Of a stretch of 51,468 nt of DNA, positions 1 through 8,604 are shown piece after piece (the first letter of the stretch is position 1; every line of letters begins with the position of its first letter). The position numbers were made by a program, and so were the translations under genes. This DNA comes from Candidatus Poribacteria bacterium. Its GTDB lineage: Bacteria > Poribacteria > WGA-4E > WGA-3G. The stretch is from contig JAJECN010000019.1 in assembly GCA_022821965.1 (NCBI GenBank), positions 1-51,468 of the forward strand, given 5' to 3'. The notes below the pieces were generated by a model. The model saw nothing but the letters and a program-made list of their open reading frames with translations, searched no databases and was not told where the DNA came from.

Positions 1-25
1 CTGACAACTGATAAAATATCCATTA

Positions 26-78
26 GGTATCCTCTCCTATAAAAAGTTAAGGCTTTGTTGTTCTTAGGAAAGGATACC
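26..78. repeat. Inverted repeat, possible terminator of an upstream gene
   Basis: Arms at 26-39 and 65-78 are inverted copies matching at 13 of 14 positions, with a 25-base spacer. The right arm is followed by a C/T-rich stretch. It could be the terminator of a gene left of the window or a REP-like palindrome. No gene is seen in 1-225 apart from this. Confidence 0.4.
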
Positions 79-225
79 CCTTTTCCGCTTCTCTTTCAAC
101 ACATATCACTCAATACCCCCTGCCAAAATATTTACACACCCGTCTCCATTGGAAATTAGCGATGGACTTTCATTGGACGCTGTGATAGAATAGAGGAAAG
201 AAACTGTCAACCGCAAGGAGAAAAA

Positions 226-1851
226 ATGCGACGTTTCGGAACGCACGGCCGCGTATTGCCCCAAAAACACTATGTCGTTCCTCGCACCGAGGAAATCGCG
301 CGGTTCATTAATCGCATCAAAGATGGCAAGTACATCGTCCTTTTCGCACCCCGACAGACCGGCAAAACTACCTTTTTCCGATTGGCACTCGACAGACTTG
401 TTGCGGAAGATCCAACCTATTTCCCAATCCAACTCAACTTTGAAGTGTATGAAGACTATTCTGCCTCTGGCTTTTACAACCACCTCTACGAAATGATTCG
501 TGAGGAACTTGAAACGACCTTCCAGAAACGCGGAACGGTTATCTCACCGGAGTTAGTCCGCTTTCTGGAGAGAACAACATTAACAGATCATGTTTCGATG
601 TTAGACTTTTTTGGGCATCTTGAAAGTTTGCTGACGTGTGAAGAGGGTGAGCAAAAAATTGTGCTCCTCATTGATGAGTTTGATGGTATTCCGCGGGGAG
701 CCTTGAGGGGTTTTCTCCATACGCTCCGCTCCATTTACCTCAACGATGATCCCCGATGTCCTCACAGCGTCGGTATTGTGGGCATCAAAAATATCACACA
801 ACTTGATTATGATAGGTCTATTTCGCCGTTCAATATTCAAGATGAGTTTCACCTGGCAAACTTCACGCTTGAACAGGTAGACGATCTTCTTGCACAGTAT
901 ACTGAGGAAGTCGGACAACCCTTTACATCGGAAGTCATCGAAGCCCTTCATAAACAGACGGCAGGACAGCCGTTCCTCGTTAATCGCCTCGCGCAGATCC
1001 TGACTGAGGAACTGGAGATTCCGAAAACGGAAACATTGACTATAGCCCACTTTGCAAAAGCACATACACGACTTCTGAGGGAAAGGAACACCAACATCGA
1101 TCATTTGCGAGCCAATGTCCGTCGGGACCCCCGCTTTGGAAAACTCCTGATGCGAATCGCCTCTTACGAAAGAGGTTTGCTATTCAACTCGGATAATGAC
1201 CTCATGAACGAACTTGTCACTTATGGGGTTATTGCTGAAGGGGCTGACAGTATGTGTGAGATCGTTAACCCGATTTATCAGCACCGTATCCTGCAGATAT
1301 TCAAGCCCACCTTTAACGGACTTGAGAACACATATTTCCCCGAAGACACTGGAGTAGATTTTATCGATTATCTCACTCCGACAGGTCAACTTGAGATGGA
1401 AGCGTTGCTTAATAACTTTCAGGCGTTTATTGCGCGCGCCGGGTTCCGCATCCTACAGGTCCCGGATACGCCTCAAGAGTATGTCGGGCAACACCTCCTT
1501 TACGCGTATCTCGACCACTTCGTCCGTATTGTTGGTGCGGATATGTTCCTCGAAGTCCAAACCGGGCGGGGACGGATAGACTTACTGCTCCTTCACAACC
1601 TGCGAAAATATATCGTGGAGACAAAGATATGGGAGGGACCCCGGTATTATCAATCTGGTAAAAAGCAGCTCGCGGCGTATATAAAATTGGAAGGGGCGGT
1701 CGAGGGCTATTACATTGTTTTCGATCATCGGCAGAATCCAGAGCCACGGGCAGAAACAGAAATGGTGGACGGTGTAACGATTCGGAGTTACGTTATTCCT
1801 GTGATGCAAGAAAAACCATCGGAGCATCAGCAAATAGAACCCACGTTATAG
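226..1851 (+). CDS. AAA-ATPase-like protein with C-terminal PD-(D/E)XK nuclease-like domain
   Basis: A 541-residue predicted P-loop ATPase. The Walker A motif APRQTGKTT lies near residues 40-48 and a Walker B-like LLIDEFD near 147-153, followed by winged-helix-like sequence. The C-terminal third carries the pattern GRIDLLLL...YIVETKIW, that is an Asp then ExK as in PD-(D/E)XK nucleases. This matches the AAA_35-type ATPase plus PDDEXK_9-like architecture that is multiplied in Poribacteria, Bacteroidetes and other lineages. Its real function is unknown; defence, mobile-element domestication or DNA repair are guesses. The start is fixed by AAGGAG at 215-220, six bases before ATG. It stands alone ahead of an unrelated oxidoreductase with its own promoter. 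No truncation is seen. Confidence 0.85.
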   Translation: MRRFGTHGRVLPQKHYVVPRTEEIARFINRIKDGKYIVLFAPRQTGKTTFFRLALDRLVAEDPTYFPIQLNFEVYEDYSASGFYNHLYEMIREELETTFQKRGTVISPELVRFLERTTLTDHVSMLDFFGHLESLLTCEEGEQKIVLLIDEFDGIPRGALRGFLHTLRSIYLNDDPRCPHSVGIVGIKNITQLDYDRSISPFNIQDEFHLANFTLEQVDDLLAQYTEEVGQPFTSEVIEALHKQTAGQPFLVNRLAQILTEELEIPKTETLTIAHFAKAHTRLLRERNTNIDHLRANVRRDPRFGKLLMRIASYERGLLFNSDNDLMNELVTYGVIAEGADSMCEIVNPIYQHRILQIFKPTFNGLENTYFPEDTGVDFIDYLTPTGQLEMEALLNNFQAFIARAGFRILQVPDTPQEYVGQHLLYAYLDHFVRIVGADMFLEVQTGRGRIDLLLLHNLRKYIVETKIWEGPRYYQSGKKQLAAYIKLEGAVEGYYIVFDHRQNPEPRAETEMVDGVTIRSYVIPVMQEKPSEHQQIEPTL

Positions 1852-1860
1852 GAAAAAACA

Positions 1861-1889
1861 TTGACATCATAAGGGAGATGTCATAGAAT
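1861..1889 (+). promoter_or_regulatory. Sigma-70-type promoter for the Gfo/Idh/MocA gene
   Basis: TTGACA at 1861-1866 and TAGAAT at 1884-1889 are separated by 17 bases. The predicted transcript starts near 1896, about 68 bases before the ATG. The match is seen directly; activity is inferred. Confidence 0.65.
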
Positions 1890-1963
1890 TGCATAGTCCC
1901 CTCGGGTGTGCGCTGTAGAACAAGGTTGCGCGAATTATCGGGGAGATACATAAGGAGGCTTAC

Positions 1964-3133
1964 ATGGCAGAACGAATTAAAATGGGATTAGTCGGATGCG
2001 GTGGTATGTCCGGTGCTCACATGGGTGGGTATCGCCAACTCTGGTCCGCCGGACTCAGGGATTATGAGATTGTGGCAGCGTGCGACATCGCTGAGGAACG
2101 CGCTGAGGAACGCGCAAATCAAGCACAAGAGTTTCAAGGTGGCACGAAGCCAGCCGTCTATACAGAACTTGACCAGATGCTGGCGAAACACCCCGATCTG
2201 GAGTGCGTTGACATCTGCGCACTTCACAGTGCCCACCACACACTCGCCGTACCTGCCCTGGAGGCAGGAAAGCATGTTATCATTGAAAAGCCGTTCGGTA
2301 TCACAATGCGGGCATGCAAACTGATGATGGACGCGGCGGATCGAAACGATAAGATTATCTCCGTCGCTGAAAATTATCGCTTGGCACGTATCCAACGCAC
2401 ACGCAGCTGGGCAATCGCTCAAGGACGTATCGGTGATCCCCGCATGTTCTTCTGGATAGAGGTCAACGAAGGCTTAGGGAAATGGGGTTGGCGGAACTTC
2501 AAGATGGATGCAGGCGGCGGTTGGGCATTAGACGGAGGCGTGCATTTTACCGATCTGATGCGCTATATTCTCGGTATGGAAGCCGAAGAGGTCTACGCCA
2601 TTAACAAGGCTTACGAACCGTTCCGATACGACAATCCGGCAGAAAGAGAAGGCGGTTATGCGGTTGATGTCGAGGATGCGATGATCGCTACCATCAAGTT
2701 TGAACAGGGTGTTACGGCGCAGTGGACATGGGTCGGTTCAGCCCCTGGGCGGGGTTTCGGTCAACATACCGTCTACGGCAGCGAAGGTGCGCTTGACTGG
2801 AATCAAGGATTGGTGCCCCGTGGCGGTGAACCGATTTCTAACGAAGACCTGATGAAAGAGTTCACCGATAGCCTCAGCGATTCAGAACGCGAATACTACT
2901 TCCCAAGCGGTGTGGAAGATACTGTCGCGATTGAATTGAAATACTTCGCTGATGCAATTCGGACAGGTGGTAAACCGGAAGTAGATGCTGTCGAAGGCAT
3001 GCGGTCAGAAGCCATCTGCATGGCAGTCTATGAATCGGGATGGTTCGGTCGCCCTGTAACGATTGAGGAGATCGAAAACTGCGAATTGGAAGGCTATCAG
3101 AAGGAAATTAACGATAAGTTAGGGATTGCGTAA
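1964..3133 (+). CDS. Gfo/Idh/MocA family NAD(P)-dependent oxidoreductase
   Basis: A 389-residue predicted sugar or polyol dehydrogenase. The N-terminal Rossmann fold has GLVGCGGMSGAHMGGY at residues 8-23. The family EKP motif (IIEKPFG) is near residue 107. The C-terminal substrate domain has GGGWALDGGVHFTDLMRY, with the Asp and His expected for catalysis. AAGGAGG at 1952-1958 precedes the ATG. It is followed after 100 bases by a short-chain dehydrogenase on the same strand, a pairing common in carbohydrate catabolism of PVC-like and poribacterial genomes. The substrate cannot be deduced. A consensus-like promoter lies at 1861-1889. Confidence 0.93.
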   Translation: MAERIKMGLVGCGGMSGAHMGGYRQLWSAGLRDYEIVAACDIAEERAEERANQAQEFQGGTKPAVYTELDQMLAKHPDLECVDICALHSAHHTLAVPALEAGKHVIIEKPFGITMRACKLMMDAADRNDKIISVAENYRLARIQRTRSWAIAQGRIGDPRMFFWIEVNEGLGKWGWRNFKMDAGGGWALDGGVHFTDLMRYILGMEAEEVYAINKAYEPFRYDNPAEREGGYAVDVEDAMIATIKFEQGVTAQWTWVGSAPGRGFGQHTVYGSEGALDWNQGLVPRGGEPISNEDLMKEFTDSLSDSEREYYFPSGVEDTVAIELKYFADAIRTGGKPEVDAVEGMRSEAICMAVYESGWFGRPVTIEEIENCELEGYQKEINDKLGIA

Positions 3134-3175
3134 AGGTAAATTTGTGGGCAAATGGATAATCTACTCTTCATTGTT

Positions 3176-3196
3176 GGCGAGGTTTCAAACCTCGCC
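3176..3196. repeat. REP-like palindrome, GGCGAGGTTT family
   Basis: A 21-base perfect palindrome (GGCGAGGTTT / AAACCTCGCC around a single C) sits between the oxidoreductase and the short-chain dehydrogenase. The same family recurs at 32541-32567 and, degraded, at 48513-48554. It could act as a transcription pause or an mRNA 3'-end stabiliser. Confidence 0.75.
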
Positions 3197-3247
3197 AGCG
3201 ACGCGCGGGCGTAAACCCTTGCAAACTCACCCAAGATGGAGCAGATA

Positions 3248-4048
3248 ATGAATCGATTGGACGGGAAGGTTGCGATCGTTACAGGTGCGGGGAAAAAAGG
3301 TGAAGTTGACGGCACCGGCTACGCAACATCAATGCTTTTCGCGAGAGAAGGTGCGAAAGTCCTGTTGGCGGACATCTCCCCTGAGAACGCCAACGCCACA
3401 CTCGCAGAAATTGAGGCAGAGGGTGGCGAAGCATCGGTATTCATCGGCGACCTGTCCACAGAGGCAGCCTGCGCTGGAATGGTAGAAGCTGCTGTCGAAC
3501 GCTTTGGCAAAGTGAATATCCTCTTCAACAACGTTGGACTCGGCGGTTCCGGGATAGTCACACAGGTGGACGAAGAGAAGTGGGACAGAGTGATGGATGT
3601 CAACCTCAAGAGCATGATTATGGCGTGTAAGCACGCTGTGCCTCGGATGGCTGAGGCAGGTGGTGGCTCAATCATCAATGTCTCATCAATCGACGCGCTG
3701 CGCGCGGGTTCATCTCGGAATCTGCCCTACGCCGCCGCGAAGGGTGGGATGATTTCTGCCACAACAGTGATGGCGGTTCATCATGGACGCGACAACATTC
3801 GCGTGAACTGTATCGCGCCGGGACATCTCTACGCTTCGTTTCCTGCACCGTATCTGAGCGAAGCGGAGCGCGAACGGCGCCGTCTCATCGGACCGCTTGG
3901 CACGGAAGGAACCGCTTGGGATGTCGCTTGGGCAACTGTTTTTCTCGCCAGTGACGAATCGAAATGGATTTCCGGTGTCACCATTCCGATTGATGCCGGT
4001 TTGCTCGCCGCAACGCCGCTCGCGGTTGTCCATCAGCTTGACGAATAA
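3248..4048 (+). CDS. Short-chain dehydrogenase/reductase (SDR) family protein
   Basis: A 266-residue predicted NAD(P)-dependent oxidoreductase with a Rossmann fold. It has VTGAG near the N-terminus, NNVG (usual NNAG) near residue 93, a catalytic Ser in VSSIDA and YAAAK as the Tyr-Lys pair. The glycine motif is odd: the usual TGxxxGIG carries an insertion (TGAGKKGEVDGTG). An ATG four codons upstream (3236) keeps the frame. ATG 3248 is preferred because GGAG at 3238-3241 sits six bases before it and the protein then starts MNRLDGKVAIVTGAG as in relatives. It probably shares a catabolic role with the preceding Gfo/Idh/MocA gene. The substrate is unknown. Confidence 0.9.
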   Translation: MNRLDGKVAIVTGAGKKGEVDGTGYATSMLFAREGAKVLLADISPENANATLAEIEAEGGEASVFIGDLSTEAACAGMVEAAVERFGKVNILFNNVGLGGSGIVTQVDEEKWDRVMDVNLKSMIMACKHAVPRMAEAGGGSIINVSSIDALRAGSSRNLPYAAAKGGMISATTVMAVHHGRDNIRVNCIAPGHLYASFPAPYLSEAERERRRLIGPLGTEGTAWDVAWATVFLASDESKWISGVTIPIDAGLLAATPLAVVHQLDE

Positions 4049-4181
4049 AACCAATTCCCCCCAGGCCCGGTAGGTGCGGTTTGCAACCGGGGTCCCCACC
4101 CGTTACTGGGAAGGGACACTGGACTTCTACAGGAGATTAGCGAATTAATTTAAAAATCCTCATCAAACCTCGCCTGCAGCC

Positions 4182-4423
4182 TGTAGGTTGGGTAGAACGG
4201 GACTGAGAAGGCAAATGCAGTGTTCCAAAGACGCGTCGAATCTAACATATCGTCATCCGCACTCAAGAACATAGTGAAACCCAACTTCATACTGTCAGAG
4301 CTTCCAAAAAACGTAAAAACGTTGGGTTTCACTCGGTTTCCGTTTGATGTGGCATGGTATGGCAAACCTTCGTTTTTCTATTGCTTTCAAGGTTCTGTTA
4401 GAATCCGTTCAACCCAACCTACA
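4182..4423. mobile_element. MITE-like element, TGTAGGTTGGGT family, copy 1
   Basis: A 242-base element with inverted ends: TGTAGGTTGGGTAGAACGG on the left and, on the opposite strand at 4423-4401, TGTAGGTTGGGTTGAACGG. Inside are the inner inverted words AAACCCAACTTCAT and GTTGGGTTTCACT. It has no open frame of its own. A second copy of the same plan lies at 48158-48407. It fills most of the gap between the convergent SDR and lamin-tail genes. Confidence 0.7.
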
Positions 4424-4451
4424 ATGCTGTTGGGCATCAGCTTGACGAATG

Positions 4452-4492
4452 AAAAAAAGAAAGCGGGCAATGGATTAGAATCCATTGCCCGC
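4452..4492 (-). terminator. Rho-independent terminator of the lamin-tail gene
   Basis: Read on the minus strand, a hairpin with a 13-14 bp stem (GCGGGCAATGGATT and complement, 4492-4463) is followed by a T-rich run (4462-4452). It lies 37 bases after the stop codon at 4529. This is the clearest intrinsic terminator in the window. Confidence 0.85.
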
Positions 4493-4528
4493 TGTGTATC
4501 TCAGGGATATTCTTAGGATACACCTCGG

Positions 4529-6709
4529 TTAATGCTGTGATTGCTTCAACGCACCCCACTGCGTAGCAAGCTTACCTTTGGCGGAAATGAACCCTCTCAG
4601 GCGAACTGTGGCTAACGTTTGACGGTCACCAGCATGGGATACGTCTTGAATCTGGTAATAGTAGACGACGTTCGGTTTCGCCGTGGCATCTGTCCACGTG
4701 TAGGTAGTACTTTCCGCAGTTGTGCCTGCCCCCGGAATCAGCTGCGCGTTGACGACCTTGAATTCACCCGTCTTCGTTTGACTCCGCAGGATATTGAATC
4801 CGGCGTTGTCTACCTCGGATTGGGTCGTCCACTGGAGGACAATTGCACCGCTCTCGGTGCGTTCCGGACGGAAGTGTGAGAGCTCAACGGGCAGTTCGCC
4901 CCCTGCTTGGATGCCGGGGCTACCGCGGTCGGAGCTGCTGCCATACCAAGTGTCAATTCTTTTTCTCCTTAGCCACGAGAAATCGGTGTTTACTGCGCGG
5001 ACCCACCCATCTTGCCGGGTGCCATCGTGTACTATGCCTTCGTTAGCGTATCTCCCGGTTCGCTGGTTATAGTCGCGATACCGCCGGATGATTGAGGTGC
5101 GATACCCGTCTATTGTCCAACCGTCAGGCAATTTCCATGCGGTCCGGTTTCTCCCATCAAGGTTTCCAACTTCATCAACGAGATTACCTCTTCCATCAAC
5201 GAGCTCGATGCGGAACCCCTGGGTTGGGTGCAAGAAGGGATCGCGCTGGCTATTCATACCAAATTCACGAGCGAGCTCAGGGTAAACATTAAAGACGCGA
5301 GTCGGTACAAAGTGCGTGCGATCAGAGTTTCTACTGCTTGCTGCTGAGACGATTAGCACCGTCTGGCGTGGTTTGATAGTTTTTACGGCACCCCTATTCT
5401 TAAAATTAATTGTTCCGGACAGGGGTGCGCGCGGATCGTTATAGTTTTCAATTCTCAGCTCCCATCCACCATCAGTATTTAAGGCAACGGGCGTTTTAGA
5501 ACTATTGGAAATTTCAATCCATTGGATGTCACTTGTGCCACCAGCAGCAGCGAACATGATTTCGCTGATAGTCACTGTTCCTTCTCTTGACGTGGTGCCT
5601 GGTGGCGCACCGGTCGCAGCGACTGTAAAACTGTGTGCGGGGGTAGGCGTTGCTGCGTTTTGTATCCCACCTGTGTCTGCCACTGCATTGGCATTGACCT
5701 GCAGGGTCACCGTCGTAACACTCGGATCGGGCGTGAGTGTTGCAACGTAAGTGTTTGTACCGGGGATTGCGATAGGAATGCTAATCGAACCGCCGATGAT
5801 CGAGATTTCGCTAGCAAGCAACGCATTGCCCGCTTGAAGGGATTCGTTAAAAGCGATAGTTATGACAAACTGCCCACCCCCGACAGGTGGCAAACCACTA
5901 ATCGTCGCCTCGGGTCCGGTCGTATCGACGGTAAACGTGCCTTTCGGGAAGATATACGAGCCAGTAGCCGAAGGTTCTACTGTTACCTGCGCTATGCCTA
6001 CCCCGGGGCGAATTGTCACCGTCCAGACTCTTTTCGCGGCATCAGATGAGAGACCATCAATAGATCCACCGACAACTTTGATATCTGCGCTTGTCAGTGT
6101 AATTGCAGTCGTTGAGGTGAGCGTCACGGTAAACGGCGCATTACCACCAATAAATCTATTAGGGGACAGCGTAAGCGGTGGTGCCGCGCTACGAATTATT
6201 TCGACCGATTTTACGACAGCAGCTGCGGGGACAAGTTCCCCGGGGATGAAACTATTGGGGGCAAAAACGGGTTGGGTTTGGGCAGACTCAGCTGGCACTG
6301 CTATATTTACCTTACTAACATCACCCTTAACAGTGATTGTCGTTGTCCACACCGCACTATCTGTAGTTGTAAGGCGATCGGCTGTGGCACCGTTCAGAAC
6401 AGGATTGTCGTTGCTATCTAAACCCTGCAACACAATATCACTGATATCAAAGCCAGTTACTGGGGTATTAACAGGAGGATCCGGGGTATCATCCTGAAAC
6501 GTGATAGTTAACGGAAAAGGAAGGGATTCGGCCCTGATGCCGTATCTTTGGATGCCCAGCGTGTTCGGATCATTGTCATCATTTTCTAACTCATCTGGCA
6601 CGGACAGGACCGGTACCACAGCTGCGGTAGCAGGTGCTGTAACGAAGACAAGCCCCGCAACGAGTAACACAGCCAAAACCAACAGATATGTCAATTTATT
6701 TAAGAACAT
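4529..6709 (-). CDS. Secreted lamin-tail-domain (LTD) protein with C-terminal WGxLK motif
   Basis: A 726-residue predicted exported protein. The N-terminus has a signal peptide (NKLTYLLVLAVLLVAGLVFV). Residues about 30-365 are repeated beta-sandwich or Big-like segments rich in T, V and G. Residues about 380-550 resemble a lamin-tail domain (GTVTISEIMF...WIEISN...ELVDGRGNLVDEVGN). Residues about 605-705 resemble the fibronectin-like module that precedes sorting domains in Bacteroidetes (LPVELSHF...WTTQSEVDNAGFNILRS). The protein then ends KLATQWGALK plus five residues. The same C-terminal motif occurs in the LamG gene (39046-39831) and the truncated propeller (51021-51377). GGAGG lies ten bases before ATG 6709. 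It probably acts at or outside the outer membrane; its partner is unknown. Confidence 0.8.
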   Translation of the reverse strand: MFLNKLTYLLVLAVLLVAGLVFVTAPATAAVVPVLSVPDELENDDNDPNTLGIQRYGIRAESLPFPLTITFQDDTPDPPVNTPVTGFDISDIVLQGLDSNDNPVLNGATADRLTTTDSAVWTTTITVKGDVSKVNIAVPAESAQTQPVFAPNSFIPGELVPAAAVVKSVEIIRSAAPPLTLSPNRFIGGNAPFTVTLTSTTAITLTSADIKVVGGSIDGLSSDAAKRVWTVTIRPGVGIAQVTVEPSATGSYIFPKGTFTVDTTGPEATISGLPPVGGGQFVITIAFNESLQAGNALLASEISIIGGSISIPIAIPGTNTYVATLTPDPSVTTVTLQVNANAVADTGGIQNAATPTPAHSFTVAATGAPPGTTSREGTVTISEIMFAAAGGTSDIQWIEISNSSKTPVALNTDGGWELRIENYNDPRAPLSGTINFKNRGAVKTIKPRQTVLIVSAASSRNSDRTHFVPTRVFNVYPELAREFGMNSQRDPFLHPTQGFRIELVDGRGNLVDEVGNLDGRNRTAWKLPDGWTIDGYRTSIIRRYRDYNQRTGRYANEGIVHDGTRQDGWVRAVNTDFSWLRRKRIDTWYGSSSDRGSPGIQAGGELPVELSHFRPERTESGAIVLQWTTQSEVDNAGFNILRSQTKTGEFKVVNAQLIPGAGTTAESTTYTWTDATAKPNVVYYYQIQDVSHAGDRQTLATVRLRGFISAKGKLATQWGALKQSQH

Positions 6710-6746
6710 TCGTCATTTTCCTCCTTCAGGCAAATTCAAACTCAGG

Positions 6747-6774
6747 AATATATTTTAACCTTTGATCTGGTCAA
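6747..6774 (-). promoter_or_regulatory. Promoter of the lamin-tail gene
   Basis: On the minus strand TTGACC (6774-6769) and TATATT (6752-6747) are separated by 16 bases. They lie 38 bases upstream of the start codon and just ahead of the GGAGG ribosome-binding site. Confidence 0.55.
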
Positions 6775-7111
6775 CCTTTTTTCTTAGATATAACTTTCAA
6801 AAAAATGCCCAAGCAAAACATTGCGAATTTTCAAAATTTTCTTCCTAACAAGATAACGTCATTTTCCTTAAGGACGTTACAAAAAAGCACCATAAAAAAC
6901 GGGGATAAAGAAGAAGATCAGGCGTGGTGTGTCTCATCTGAATTGCGCGTTACTGCAGGTTTCACAGAGGTTGTGGACTTTGAGTATTTTCTCAGAGGTG
7001 TTGTTGTGTAATGTGGAACGCTATTTGTATACAAGCGTTTTTTACGGTTTTCAAACATTCCATTTTCGCCAATAATATAAGGAGTGGTTCTTCATCATTT
7101 AAAAAATCACG
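6775..7111. other. Intergenic stretch with a terminator-like hairpin
   Basis: No convincing gene here. A 68-codon frame at 6805-7011 (+) lacks a ribosome-binding site and a recognisable product. AACGCT at 7017-7022 pairs with AGCGTT at 7034-7039 and runs into six T residues (7038-7043), which looks like a plus-strand intrinsic terminator. It may insulate the downstream Rpn-like gene. Confidence 0.4.
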
Positions 7112-7140
7112 TTGATATTTCTTCAAATCTTGTGTATAAT
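7112..7140 (+). promoter_or_regulatory. Near-consensus promoter giving a predicted leaderless mRNA
   Basis: TTGATA at 7112-7117 and TATAAT at 7135-7140 are 17 bases apart. A start about seven bases after the -10 box falls on the A of ATG 7147. That ATG has no Shine-Dalgarno sequence, consistent with leaderless translation. Confidence 0.7.
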
Positions 7141-7146
7141 ACAAGT

Positions 7147-8028
7147 ATGGCACCCTTCGATGAACTCTTCAAACACTTGGCGGATTATTCTCCGGAGCAA
7201 CTTGCAGCCTTAGCACTGAATACAGCACGCGTCGAAGTTGGAGACCTTCTGAACACCGAGCAACCTACGGTTAAGGTACATCACAGCGACCTGACGTTTC
7301 GGATCTCGCTACCTGATAGAGGCGAAGACGCTATCTTGCATATAGAGGCACAAACGGACGATAGCCGAGAGAAACCGATGCCGCTGCGAATGTTGGCGTA
7401 TGCAAGTTTTCTCGCACATCAGTATGAGATTAACGTCTATTCCACAGTTTTCTATCTCCGTCCGCCTGCCGGACAAAGAGACCCAGGGCGTTACGAATAT
7501 GGAGATGAGGAAACGGGCGGTTTGCGGTTCAAGTATAATGTGATCCGAGTGTATGAGTTAGAAGGTGAAGCATATTTAGACCCCGGCTCTGTTGGGTTAC
7601 TTCCGTTTACACCGTTGATGCAGCCGCCCTCGGGGATGACCTCTGAAGCCTGGGTTGAGACCTGCATAGAAACGACAAAAGCAGCTCCGGTAGATAAGCA
7701 GACGCGAGGCACATTATTATATGCACTCTCCGTTTTTGGGGGGTTAGTTCATCCGCCTGAACTTTTTCAGGATCCGGTATTGGAGGAAATTATGCAAGAA
7801 TCTCCTGTTTACGAACGCATCATACAACGAGGTATCGAACGCGGAGCGCGCCAAGCGATGATTGAAAACATTTTGGCAGTCCTCAAAGCGCGGTTCACAG
7901 ATGCCGATGTCAACACCCTGAGTCCCAGGCTTGAAGCAATTGAGGACCTCAACCGTCTCAAGCAGTTGAATCTAAATGCTTCCTTAGCCAATAGTTTCCC
8001 GGCATTCCAAGAAAGCTTAGACGGATAA
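7147..8028 (+). CDS. Rpn-like PD-(D/E)XK nuclease family protein
   Basis: A 293-residue protein of the Rpn (recombination-promoting nuclease / transposase_31-like) type. The N-terminus (MAPFDELFKHLADY) is family-like. The putative catalytic core lies at residues about 55-85, with an Asp in the RGEDAI strand and the IEAQ triad end (ExQ in place of ExK), followed by a hydrophobic helix (RMLAYASFLAHQYE). The C-terminal part is helical and charged. Rpn proteins of E. coli are DNA endonucleases linked to recombination; the role here is inferred. An upstream GTG at 7084 keeps the frame. ATG 7147 is preferred because a near-consensus promoter places the transcript start on it. Confidence 0.8.
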   Translation: MAPFDELFKHLADYSPEQLAALALNTARVEVGDLLNTEQPTVKVHHSDLTFRISLPDRGEDAILHIEAQTDDSREKPMPLRMLAYASFLAHQYEINVYSTVFYLRPPAGQRDPGRYEYGDEETGGLRFKYNVIRVYELEGEAYLDPGSVGLLPFTPLMQPPSGMTSEAWVETCIETTKAAPVDKQTRGTLLYALSVFGGLVHPPELFQDPVLEEIMQESPVYERIIQRGIERGARQAMIENILAVLKARFTDADVNTLSPRLEAIEDLNRLKQLNLNASLANSFPAFQESLDG

Positions 8029-8063
8029 CGCACACTGCCTGACACCTTCAGAGGAAACAGACA

Positions 8064-8594
8064 TTAGAACTGGGCGGGGAAGTTGCCACGCGCGGCATCC
8101 ATGATTTCGCCTGTAATCTCGTCATGTCCGTTTTCCTTCGCAAAACTTTCAATCCCCATCTTCGCCATAGGACGAACAAACGACGGAATCCGTTCCAAAC
8201 GTTCAAGTGCCTCCGCCGACCAGACGGGACCGGTCGGTTCGATAGGTTCAGAAGTTTCCTGAAACGCCTCGGAGATAACGCCAGTAAAAGGGCACTTGCC
8301 ACCCTCAGTGGTTTCGCCTGAACCGGTCTCTGAAGAAACCTCATTAGGCATCACATTGTCTTTCGCGGTTTCTAACTGTGAACGCACCAGCTGCATCGGC
8401 TGCGCGGCTTCGTTGCTACCACCGAGTTTGAGATCCAAAGACTTCAGCATCTGAGTTTCCGACGGATTGAGGTACATAGCAATCTCTGTAAAACAGTCAG
8501 GGCATTCAAAAAGTGCTGTCACAGAGCCTTGTTCAGGACGGGTTACGTCTTTAAACTTCATCGCTGCGTCACAGTCTGTACACAAGAACTTCAT
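8064..8594 (-). CDS. Zinc-ribbon plus PCP_red domain protein
   Basis: A 176-residue protein. The N-terminus has two CxxC pairs (CTDC at 5-8, CPDC at 30-33), likely a zinc ribbon. The middle is low complexity. The C-terminus (about 123-170) matches the PCP_red helical domain known from the light-independent protochlorophyllide reductase B subunit (WSAEALERLERIPSFVR...IESFAKENGHDEIT). No chlorophyll-synthesis gene is visible, so the domain is used for something else, perhaps Fe-S or redox protein binding. Start 8594 has GGAG five bases ahead. The stop of the upstream Mrp gene is ten bases away, so the two are co-transcribed. Related domains occur three times in the 11445-13334 gene. Confidence 0.75.
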   Translation of the reverse strand: MKFLCTDCDAAMKFKDVTRPEQGSVTALFECPDCFTEIAMYLNPSETQMLKSLDLKLGGSNEAAQPMQLVRSQLETAKDNVMPNEVSSETGSGETTEGGKCPFTGVISEAFQETSEPIEPTGPVWSAEALERLERIPSFVRPMAKMGIESFAKENGHDEITGEIMDAARGNFPAQF

Positions 8595-8604
8595 TTTTTC
8601 TCCT

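Noticed and set aside
106-483. A 125-codon minus-strand frame at the left end
   Set aside because: It is antisense to the start of the AAA/PD-(D/E)XK gene, which has a good ribosome-binding site and motifs.
5862-6497. A 211-codon plus-strand open frame inside the lamin-tail gene
   Set aside because: It lies fully antisense to a well-supported gene with signal peptide, ribosome-binding site, promoter and terminator; its protein is a low-complexity shadow.
6805-7011. A 68-codon plus-strand open frame before the Rpn-like gene
   Set aside because: No ribosome-binding site, AT-biased composition and no domain; a terminator-like hairpin follows, but this alone does not make it a gene.
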